Assembly: GCF_030269925.1 (NCBI RefSeq)
Contig: NC_085123.1
Location: 5,146,001-5,210,000, forward strand
Source: Bombyx mori
Lineage: Eukaryota > Arthropoda > Insecta > Lepidoptera > Bombycidae
DNA: 64,000 nt
Direction: 5' to 3'
A program made the position numbers and the translations under genes. The stretch's first letter is position 1. Each line of letters begins with the position of its first letter. The notes below the pieces were generated by a model. It was not told where the DNA came from, did no database searches, and saw nothing but the letters and a program-made list of their open reading frames with translations. Shown here one piece after another: positions 57,701-64,000 of the stretch.

Positions 57701-58111
57701 AGAAATTGGTGGACAACGGTCAATAATTTAGCAATCTTTAAATGCGAAATCCTGTATTGTTCATATAAGGCGGCATTTTGAAATCGCGTTTCTCTTTTGA
57801 GCTTAAATCCGCAAATGCAAAAACAATAATGTCACATTATGAACGTGTATAGCGGCGTTTTCCTTGATCTTTCACACGAAATGGTTCCAAGGTTTCGTGT
57901 TTGACCTAACACTATATCTAATCTGTTTTCGTTGTTCACAGAAAACTATACTCGACAGTATTACGCAAGACGACAGTTCCTTCACCGGAGATGGGTACAC
58001 ATCGCTCGCCATTATCTACGCTACTCTCGCAATTTGCAACTGGTTGGCACCATCGGCTATTACGATTACGGGTCCAAGAGGGGCAATGCTTATCGGGGCC
58101 GTCACATATTT
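42719..58111 (+). CDS. UNC93-like membrane protein, first two coding exons; 3' part off window
   Basis: Exon 1 at 42719-42805 encodes MDRKFVNVIILGFGFMFVF and on to the conserved TAFQTMGNIE. Exon 2 at 57942-58111 continues in phase with KTILDSITQDD, FTGDGYTSLAIIYATLAICN and ITGPRGAMLIGAVTYL. Together they match the N-terminus of UNC93A-type proteins (major facilitator fold, multi-pass; partners and substrate not settled in insects). The first transmembrane segment is in exon 1 and the next in exon 2. A near-identical exon 1 is repeated at 49098-49184. The start is in a good context (AAAATGG). Exon 2 ends in phase 2 at TT|GTAAGT; later exons were not found up to 64000, so the gene continues to the right. 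Confidence 0.88.
44207..44327 (+). repeat. family C short repeat, unit 1
   Basis: Contains AGGCAGCGGCTTGGCTCTG and CACTCACCATCAGGTGGGCC, and ends CGGGCAATAAAAAAAT. The identical partner in unit 2 is at 50586-50706. Confidence 0.7.
44419..44555 (-). mobile_element. Bm1-like SINE fragment, unit 1
   Basis: T-run start, TAGGTGAGCTTTCGGGGCTC and CGGATCGGAAACGCGATC identify the family. It points away from the next fragment (44591), so the two could pair as an inverted repeat. The partner copy is at 50798-50934. Confidence 0.65.
44591..45915 (+). mobile_element. Bm1-like SINE split by an RTE insertion, unit 1
   Basis: The SINE runs from 44591 (CCATAGACACAGCC) to about 44753 and resumes at about 45869 with GAAATAGCCCTTTAGGCTAC and an A-rich tail to 45915. 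The gap holds the RTE fragment. The partner in unit 2 spans 50970-52294. Confidence 0.65.
44757..45868 (-). pseudogene. 5'-truncated RTE-type reverse transcriptase, unit 1
   Basis: Open from the truncation point near 45868 to a stop at 44784 (at least 355 codons). It contains RT motif A (VDYEKAFDS), motif B (GVRQGDVISPKLFTAALEDVF, of which the last residues are less conserved), the catalytic FADDIVLI and the C-terminal KALGKAYVQQ. The endonuclease and the early fingers are missing. A TAG replaces the usual Trp codon after YVQQ, cutting a few residues. The 3' end has CATCATCATCATCATC on the plus strand, the RTE-type tail. Dead on arrival because of 5' truncation. Confidence 0.85.
46351..46658 (+). 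mobile_element. Helitron-like element with (TA)n start, unit 1
   Basis: Starts at a TATATA run, contains AACTCGAGAACGGCTGGACC and GATGTGTCCCCCGTCGGACG, and ends GCCGGGTCAGCTAG before T. It is a relative of 3641-3945. The partner copy is at 52730-53037. Confidence 0.45.
47051..48311. mobile_element. pogo/Tc1-like element, unit 2
   Basis: Copy of the element at 40671-41931, with one substitution near its right end (48263). Same inverted termini and TA flanks. Confidence 0.6.
49098..49184 (+). CDS. UNC93-like first coding exon, second copy
   Basis: Identical in coding sequence to 42719-42805 (29 codons, MDRKFVNVII...TMGNIE) and followed by the same donor GTAAGATT. It has its own upstream region, identical except for one base in the presumed 5' UTR. 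This copy is 8.8 kb from exon 2 (57942), closer than copy 1 (15 kb), and can splice to it in phase 0. There is no acceptor in front of it, so a transcript from the upstream promoter should skip it. Confidence 0.85.
50586..50706 (+). repeat. family C short repeat, unit 2
   Basis: Identical to 44207-44327. Confidence 0.7.
50798..50934 (-). mobile_element. Bm1-like SINE fragment, unit 2
   Basis: Identical to 44419-44555. Confidence 0.65.
50970..52294 (+). mobile_element. Bm1-like SINE split by an RTE insertion, unit 2
   Basis: Identical in layout to 44591-45915: SINE front to about 51132, RTE insert, SINE tail at 52248-52294. Confidence 0.65.
51136..52247 (-). pseudogene. 5'-truncated RTE-type reverse transcriptase, unit 2
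   Basis: Translation from 52230 to the stop at 51163 is identical to that of the unit 1 copy over all 355 residues, including FADDIVLI and the early TAG after YVQQ. Confidence 0.85.
52730..53037 (+). mobile_element. Helitron-like element with (TA)n start, unit 2
   Basis: Copy of 46351-46658 with the same TA-run length. Confidence 0.45.
53310..54599 (+). mobile_element. intact mariner transposon
   Basis: A 1290-bp element with TA at both flanks (53308-53309 and 54600-54601). The imperfect inverted termini are CTAGGCTGCACTAAAAGTAT on the left and, inverted at the right, CGAGGGCGGCACTGAAAATT; both continue CGGGAA. It carries one uninterrupted transposase frame. Confidence 0.9.
53482..54534 (+). 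CDS. mariner transposase (DD34D)
   Basis: Cut-and-paste transposase of 350 aa, the usual length. N-terminal helix-turn-helix region (about 1-110) with RSGLTQKQCVDRM and TTIYRWFAEFQRG. Catalytic acids lie in SGDESWIYAYEP (about residue 160), HHDNASSHTA (about 252) and YSPDLSPNDF; 34 residues separate the second and third Asp, the mariner DD34D signature. The WVPHTL-type motif is present as WIPHSL. The frame is unbroken and all three catalytic residues are present, so it may encode active enzyme. Confidence 0.95.
   Translation: MELTRENSRAMIYYDFRSGLTQKQCVDRMISAFGDEAPSKTTIYRWFAEFQRGRVKLSDDPRQGRRKTAVTQENVDAVRKLIEEDRHVTYREIQATLDIGMSQIQIILHEQLGVKKLFSRWIPHSLCEEQKAARVTWCVRTLERFHAGSSNPVYNIVSGDESWIYAYEPETKNQSRVWVFENELKPTKIVRSRSVAKKVVATFVSKTGHVMTIPLEGQRTVNAEWYASICLPQVVSELRKENCNRRIILHHDNASSHTAHRTKEFLEQENIELLDHPPYSPDLSPNDFYTFPKIKNKLRGQRFSSPEEAVDTYKTAILETPTSEWNGCFSDWFHCMKKCVKFRGEYLEKQ
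54641..54858 (+). mobile_element. family B SINE, truncated
   Basis: Runs from TTTTACTGGTGATGAGTCC through GTTTCGGTTTGAAGCATG to GGGCGTGCAATAAAAAAAG. It begins 41 bp right of the mariner. Confidence 0.7.
55361..55592. repeat. AT-rich repeat with 15-bp direct edges
   Basis: ATTCCAATATAATAG occurs at 55361-55375 and 55578-55592. The insert between begins ACTAGCGACCCGCCCTCGC, contains long A runs, and has CAAATCGGTCCAGTAGTTTC and repeated AAAC. Such pieces are common in moth genomes and may be Helitron-derived; the class is uncertain. Confidence 0.5.
55840..56130 (-). mobile_element. family B SINE with nested family C insert
   Basis: The SINE (GAGCTTACAGCCCACCTGG to AAACCGAAACGCATTACTGC) is interrupted at about 55977-56078 by a family C repeat in the opposite direction that ends in 20 or more A. 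The SINE resumes with GTACAACGGCTGCCCCGC, exactly where the family sequence should continue. Confidence 0.75.
57068..57504 (-). mobile_element. full-length tRNA-derived SINE (family B)
   Basis: On the minus strand the head starts GTCGTGGCCTAAAGGATAAG (A-box-like TGGCCTAAAGG) and carries the B box GTTCGAATCCC (plus 57436-57446), the split promoter of RNA polymerase III. The body follows to GCGTAATTACTGGTGGTAGG, then the 3' region shared with all family B copies, and an A-rich tail at the left. About 437 bp. The other family B copies in this window lack the head and are 5'-truncated. Confidence 0.8.
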
Positions 58112-58452
58112 GTAAGTACCTACTCACGTAGAAAACAAACTTACGCAAATAGTGTAATAGATGATCCTATTATTGTAACAGATACGGGTGCAGTATGTAT
58201 TGTTCATTGTCTTGAGATATGAGGTAGTGAAGTAATCATAACACACGTAATAATACTCAATTAATATAATTTACACTCGAAATTCACAGACCAAATATTA
58301 GCCTAGATGTAAGTACTCGCGTAGAAAACAAACTTTCGCAAATAGATAATAGATGATCCTATTATTGTAACAGATACGGGTGCAGTATGTATTGTTCATT
58401 GTTCGGAGATATGAGGTAATGAAGTAATGATAATACACCTAATAGTACTCAC
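58112..58452 (+). repeat. tandem pair of about 145-bp repeats starting at the exon 2 donor
   Basis: 58112-58258 and 58309-58452 are similar along their length (shared AGATGATCCTATTATTGTAA and GATACGGGTGCAGTATGTAT). The first begins at the GTAAGTAC donor of UNC93 exon 2 and the second repeats GTAAGTAC at 58309, a potential decoy donor. Confidence 0.75.
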
Positions 58453-59094
58453 AGTGGCGTAGCTACCTAGGGGCTAGGCGGGGCAGTGCTCCGGGGCCCT
58501 CAAGCTCAGGGGGCCCTCGAATCCTTACCAGAAATCTCGGTCGAACTGAACTTTTGGAAATTTCTCCCATTTTCAAAATAAAGATGACTGGTTGCAACCC
58601 CACTTTAATCATGACAACTCAGTTGAGAGAAATTCAAAAGTTATGCCTAGGGAATTCCCCTAAATTCTTTCTGTAGGTTGGCAGTGTTGTCAATTTGACG
58701 GATAGTGATATGTGCGTTTTAGTATTCATCGATGTGCGTTTTATTGTGAATTCGAGTTCAGATACTTTTTTTTCGAGAACGGTTAAAAAATTAATGCTGT
58801 ATCAGGAGTAAGTAAGCTAATGTCAATAAACCTTTTTGTACTGATCAATATAGTGGTTCAATTTTATTTGATTTTACCACTCATATTGATGTCCGTTAAG
58901 TCAATAAATCGTGTCAAATCTATAGATTTGGGCTACAGCGCATTGTAATATATGTTGTTACTGTTTAATATTTTTAATATCACTCGTCTTCTTCTCTTTC
59001 TCCACCTGATCCTACTAGTGGGGTCGGCACAGCTCTTCCATTCTCTTCTATCAGCCGTCATCTCAACACTCACTTTTCTCTCTCTCTCTCTCTC

Positions 59095-59245
59095 TCATAT
59101 CGTCATCCACACACTCCATCATGTCTTCTTCGATCGACCTCTTCCCTCTATACCTTGCACTACTATTTCCATAAATCTCCTAGTCACATGCATCTTCTCT
59201 CTACGCATCACATGTCCATACCACGCTAGCCGTCCGCTCTTAATT
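59095..59245 (-). mobile_element. remnant of a non-LTR reverse transcriptase C-terminus
   Basis: Minus-strand translation reads GRLAWYGHVMRREKMHVTRR, followed by GIEGRGRSKKT and a stop. This is a common C-terminal signature of insect LINE proteins, here broken. Confidence 0.6.
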
Positions 59246-60368
59246 TGTTAATTCCCGGGGCTACTTTCACACTTCCTCTGATTCCTCATTCCTCATCTTG
59301 TCAACTCTTGTCACTCCCTAAATCCATCTCAACATTCACATCTCTGCCGCACTCCTCTTTCATGCTCATGCATGCCAAACAAATGCTGACAAATATAAAA
59401 ATAAAATCCACATCATTTGCTTGTTGCATGCTTGAAGAGCAAATCGACCAAAACAAAGTCAAATAATGATTAGTAACAGCTTACAGAAGTATTGTGATAA
59501 CTTGAAAGTACGTATCAGAAAGTATTTCTTGATTCACAATAAACAACCACTCCGGGCGGGGAGTTTGAGTAATAATTGTTGTTTTAACTAAGTCTTATCT
59601 AAAGATATTATATGTTTTGTACAACAAACAAGTTTCTGCATTGAAATTCGTAGAGTAGGACAAGGCTTTGTCAATGTATCGATTTGTTGAAATAAAATCA
59701 TAAAGATTATTATAGCTAGCTATTGACGCCATTTTAGTAATTTTCTAATGATATTGTGTTGATTTGAGTCCATGAGTAGTTTGATTGTAGTCAAACAATT
59801 GTTTATGGCCAAATAGGTCCATAGTTCCTTTGGCCAATTATGCCAAAGTACAGCAAGTTGTTGCCTGTTGTTGCTTCGTAGATTTTTATTGGCACTTAAA
59901 ATTTAAATATCACTTTGGTTTTGCTCATCTTTTACAACAAAGTAATCTTATGTACCATATCTTACGCTTACGTTGCTTAAACTTTTATTTCTTATGTCGT
60001 AATATTCGATTTAAAAGTTTTCGATAAGGTTGTACTTTCTGGTTTTCTCTTCTAAACCCCTTTGTTTGATAGTATTCGTCTTTATAAATTTGAAATTTAA
60101 AATTTCAAAATATTTTCAGTAGACGTTATCAAAAGTTTTGTTTTTTAAGTTTTTCATAACCCAACCTGTCACTCGCGTTTCTAATTCAGAAAGAATGAAG
60201 TTGCTTGCATGTACATTATTAACCACGATAAAACTATCCTGTTCGTTTAGGTTTTAAGGCAACTTTGTGCGAAATTTCATCCAAATCGGATCAACCATTT
60301 TTGCGTGGTCGGATAACAAATATTCAAACATAAAAATGTTTACATTTATGTATATAATAATATTAGTG

Positions 60369-60630
60369 TATTTTTTTCCCAACCTAACTGATAGCCTTGA
60401 GAGGCTATGTTAGCGTAACCTAACAAGTAGGTGAGCTCACGGGGCTCAAAGCTGACGACGTTGCTAACACTAAACCTAGCAAGAGCAGTGCTTCGCAGAA
60501 TCTACCAACGGATCCGAAAGGCGACCCGCTGAGAAGATCCGGCGAGAAACTCAGTGAGCTCTGTCTGTGGGTTAATTTACTCGCCAAGCCCTTCGTCGCA
60601 AGTGACGGGTTCGATGAGAACGATGAGCGG
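60369..60630 (-). mobile_element. Bm1-like SINE
   Basis: T-run start, AGGTGAGCTCACGGGGCTC, GATCCGGCGAGAAACTCAG and CCCTTCGTCGCAAGTGACGG in family order. It is shorter than the copy at 6247. Confidence 0.75.
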
Positions 60631-61109
60631 TATTAGTGTAGATTATGATATGACAGAGTAGATTTCCCAACGCGGGTGGCGTCATTTATAACATGTTGTC
60701 TGAAGTTGCACGAGGTCGTTCACCTATATAAGCAATAAATAAAAATAAAAACATAGCCAGCGCTTATTAATTCGAAATACAAATGCCTTAAATTGTGATG
60801 TACTTACCTTGATGTGTCCCAATAAATAACGGACCATTAAATATAACGTGGTTAAATGTGGTAGTACTAGATATGTGGAATTAGAAAATACACTTTCATA
60901 CCTTATTCGAAGCGGTAACCGTGTATTAAAATATTATCACATTCATGCGAATACAATTACGAAACTTCACAAACTGCGGTTTCTATTCTTAGTTGATTTC
61001 TAGCGTAATAATTCACTTTCCAGTGTATCTTTCCATTTTTTAATAGCATGTTTATGCACCACTGTGTAAAGTATGTATTACTTTTTCAAATCAAACACCA
61101 CCCAATAGG

Positions 61110-61378
61110 AGGGTCTTCCGGTCCTCGTCGAACCCGTCGCTAGCGACGAAGGGCTCGACGAGTGAATTAACCCATAGCCCATAGACACAGCCCACTGAGT
61201 TTCTCACCGGATCTTCTCAGTGGGTCGCGTTTCCGTACCGGTGGTAGATTCTGTGAAGTACTGCTCTTGCTAGGGCCAATGTTAACAACACTCCCGGTTG
61301 GAGCCCCGTGAGCTCACCTAAACGTCAAGGAGAAGCTGAAATAACCTTTCAAAGCTATCAGCATAGTTAGGAAAAAAG
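61110..61378 (+). mobile_element. Bm1-like SINE
   Basis: Family order from AACCCGTCGCTAGCGACGAA through GATCTTCTCAGTGGGTCGCG and CCCCGTGAGCTCACCTAAAC to AGTTAGGAAAAAAG. It lies in the opposite direction to the copy at 60369. Confidence 0.75.
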
Positions 61379-61665
61379 GAGGGTCTCATACATAACATGT
61401 TACTGATTTTGGAATGCTCTTTCAGCTTGTTCGTTTTACATTTATGAATTTCTTTTAAAATTAATAGCATATTACTGTTTAGTTTTAAAACAAGAATATT
61501 ATAAAATTTGTGAATTTCTATAGCACGAAACGAAGTGAACTTTTGGAAGAAATTGGATATAAAAACCATTATGGACGATACGAAATGTGTTTCGAAAGGC
61601 ACAGTTTCACATTTCCAAAAATTGAATCCGGTTCAATCCGAACCGCGTAAAAATAGGGTTGTCAA

Positions 61666-61919
61666 TATTTTTTTTTATTTTTTATTGCTTAGATGGGTGG
61701 ACGAGCTCACAGCTCACCTGTTAAGTGGTTACTGGAGCCCATAGACATCTAAAACATAAATACGCCACACACCTTGAGATATAAATTCTAAGGTCTCAAG
61801 TATAGTTACAACGACTGCCCCACCCTTCAAACCGAAACGCATTAATGCTTCACGGCAGAAATAGGCAGGGTGGTGGTACTTACCCGCGCGAACTCACAAC
61901 AGGTCCTACCACCAGTAAA
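61666..61919 (-). mobile_element. family B SINE, headless
   Basis: T-run at left, GGTGGACGAGCTCACAGCTC, CCACCCTTCAAACCGAAACG and GGTCCTACCACCAGTAA at the right end, which is the common internal start point. Confidence 0.8.
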
Positions 61920-62539
61920 GTTGCAGTGAAACTTGCAGTCAAAACAAATTGCATACAATAGTTTACCACCGGTCAATAGATGTCCGTCCTTAGGCTTCAA
62001 TGAATGGATGTTTTTCGTAAGGCTTCATCGTTCAAGGGCCAATTTCTGCTTGCAGTTGGTTTTTGAACACAAGAAAACGATAATAAAAAAAAACAAGTTT
62101 GTTTGCTTTACTCATAACCCTATACTAACATCAGCACCTACAGAGATGATCGCGAGAAATTATAGTACTATTTATTCAATTACCGGGAGGATTGTTCTTG
62201 AGGTTAGCGGTACTTTTTGCTTCTGAGTAACGGTCGCCGCCTACTATCAAGTGGGCTCTAATGTCAACGAAAAATAATGAATTTTTGCTTCCAGTGTCGA
62301 ATAAATCATCAACCATATATTTTATCGGAAATAGACAAATGAGAAGTGCTACTGTTAATGATATTTTGTCTGAAAGTCTTATTGATTCACATTAGAATTG
62401 TTAATACGAAAAATCTAAGATTATACAGTTTTAGCGCGTCATAGACACAATTAAAACTACTTTTATGGTTTAATCTAACGTTTATTGTTGTTATTTTATT
62501 GTTTCTTACTTTTCAAATACTATACAGTGTTCGTTTCCG

Positions 62540-62764
62540 GTCATCGTCCTCGCCGAACCCGTCGCTTGCGACGAAGGGCTCGACGAGTAAATCGCCGGAT
62601 CTTCTTAGTGGGTCGCCTTTCCGACCCACCCGATTCTGCGAAGCACTGCTCTTGCTAGTGCCAGTGTTAGCAACACTCCCGGTTTGAGCCCCGTGAGCTC
62701 ACCTACTAGTTCGGTGAATCTAGAATAGCCCCTCGCGGCTACTAGAATAGGTAGGAAAAAAAAG
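62540..62764 (+). mobile_element. Bm1-like SINE
   Basis: Runs from GAACCCGTCGCTTGCGACG through GTTTGAGCCCCGTGAGCTCA to ATAGGTAGGAAAAAAAA. Confidence 0.75.
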
Positions 62765-63028
62765 CGCGCACCGCGGTACCGTAAGTTTCGTGTAGTCAGA
62801 GTGGTGGAGCTCGATAGGGCTTAGTCGGTAGTCGTTCTGCGGGGCAAGTGCTTCGCGCGCCTTTTTCAAGGCGTAGTCTCTTGTGAGAAATTGGGGAAGG
62901 TGAAGGACCTCGGCCCTTCTCTTCTCCCCTTCTTCCTCTCAGGAGGTGCCGGAGTCTGACATAACCCGGTCCGTTACCCCCCTCGACCGGGTATCCGTAA
63001 ATGGATAACACAAAAAAAAAAAAAAAAG
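62765..63028 (+). mobile_element. poly(A)-tailed repeat, probable LINE 3' end
   Basis: A GC-rich stretch (GGTACCGTAAGTTTCGTG, GAGGTGCCGGAGTCTGAC, CGACCGGGTATCCGTAAATG) ending in about 16 A. It follows the Bm1-like tail directly. Composition and tail suggest a 5'-truncated LINE 3' UTR; the family is not identified. Confidence 0.45.
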
Positions 63029-64000
63029 TGTTCACGATTAAAGTACGTTCCTCGACATTTGGATATTGTGCTAACTATTGTGTATTTTTTAATATAAAAA
63101 AGATTTTACTTAAAAAAATTGCGTGACCAATGCAACTGTAAAGTATTGGAAGCTGTGAGAATAATTTAAAGAAAACATGCGAAAATAAACCGTAAAAGTA
63201 ATTTTAATTATGAACAAATATAGTAATACATTACCCATTTAGTTAAGAGAAATCTTGTTCCATATCTAAAAGTCTCTCGAAGTTATTATATTGGCGAGAA
63301 TGTCCACACTTCGTAGGCTAACTTCGAAGCATTCAAGACGTCGTCGGTTTGTTGGGACGTGTTGTGTATTTTGATGAAATTTTTCTCGAACCACAAATTT
63401 ACATAATACAATGTAAGATCAAAACTATTTTTACGGTTTTATTTCGTATTTATTATTTTAATTGTATTATTTTTAACGGCAATTACTGTGCGTATCCACG
63501 AAAATTGCTAAGTATTCGAACTTTCGGATCTATTAAAATAATAAGTAAAAGCGAGTTCAAACGCTAAATGCAGTATTAAATATGTAAATATGACTGGGGA
63601 AAATATTATAAGTTGGTATATTTTTTAATTGAATTAGTTGGGTAAACGAGATCATAGATTTGTATAGATCATAGATCATTATAGATTATAGATCATAGAC
63701 CTGTATTTACGTGGTTACCGGCGTCTACACACGCCCCAACCTCTCTCATCATCTAATCTGACGATGATGGCGGAGGTCTGAATTTTCTTGGAATTTCTTT
63801 CAATGGACGATCGAACACTTATTAGGTATGGGCGGCACGTCACGAATTTATTGTACTGTATTCTTTTTTCTTGTTAATTTATAATAAAATTGTTTGTTAT
63901 TTACAAGAATGTGTTACTGACAAGCGCTTGCCGGTCAATGACCCTTTCATGCAAACGTCCGCGACCATAATCGGAGGATTCTTTTCTGATTTATTAATTA

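Larger units (their letters stand above)
54602..57941. other. intron of the UNC93-like gene, SINE-rich
   Basis: Part of the intron before exon 2. It holds family B SINEs (54641, 55840, 57068), a Bm1-like tail scrap (55097-55137) and a repeat with direct-repeat edges (55361-55592). 56140-57060 is AT-rich with nothing recognised. Confidence 0.5.
58453..64000. other. downstream intron of the UNC93-like gene
   Basis: No further UNC93 exon was recognised. Contents: a hAT-like terminus CAGTGGCGTAGCTACC at 58453, a CT-repeat at about 59073-59096, a LINE remnant (59095-59245), Bm1-like SINEs (60369, 61110, 62540), a family B SINE (61666) and a poly(A)-tailed repeat (62765). 59470-60230 and 63030-64000 hold nothing I can name. 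Confidence 0.45.

Noticed and set aside
1..64000. CRISPR array, operons or bacterial signals
   Set aside because: Spliced genes and SINE/LINE content show an insect genome; no spaced short-repeat array was seen.

Overview
The window looks like genomic DNA of a silkworm-type moth (Bombyx or a close relative). The genes have many short exons with GT-AG introns and are AT-rich. The introns and gaps are packed with repeats typical of Bombyx: Bm1-like SINEs, a second tRNA-headed SINE family, RTE and I-type LINE pieces, mariner, and Helitron-like ends. Species is inferred from repeat style and protein similarity, not from a database search.

Layout. 1-14496, minus strand: 14 coding exons of WDR3 (UTP12), a WD40 protein of the small-subunit processome; its C-terminal end lies beyond the left edge. 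14497-16240: divergent promoter region with an RTE scrap and a Harbinger-type MITE. 16278-19955, plus strand: complete PRPP synthetase-associated protein gene in six coding exons. 19956-23478: repeat-rich gap. 23479-26777, plus strand: complete mitochondrial tyrosyl-tRNA synthetase (YARS2) in eight exons. 27424-32624, minus strand: complete BAR-RhoGAP gene (ARHGAP17/44, fly RhoGAP92B type) in six exons, convergent with YARS2. 34886-40355: full-length I-type LINE with both ORFs open, bounded by an 11-bp target duplication. 40408-53168: a nearly perfect head-to-tail duplication of 6.38 kb. 53310-54599: intact mariner with an open transposase. 54602-64000: repeat-rich intron holding the second coding exon of an UNC93-like membrane protein gene.

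The most notable structure is the tandem duplication. Each unit carries the first coding exon and presumed promoter of the UNC93-like gene, whose second exon is at 57942-58111. The gene therefore seems to have two nearly identical 5' ends about 6.4 kb apart, both able to splice to the same downstream exon. I saw only two substitutions and one homopolymer length difference between the units, so the event is very recent or an assembly error. The duplication is bracketed by two intact transposons, the LINE 41 bp upstream and the mariner about 140 bp downstream.

The host genes are unrelated housekeeping or cell-biology functions (ribosome assembly, nucleotide metabolism, mitochondrial translation, Rho signalling, membrane transport) and do not form a pathway. 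Exon boundaries were set by hand from GT-AG signals, reading phase and remembered family similarity; the summed coding lengths of the three complete genes are exact multiples of three.
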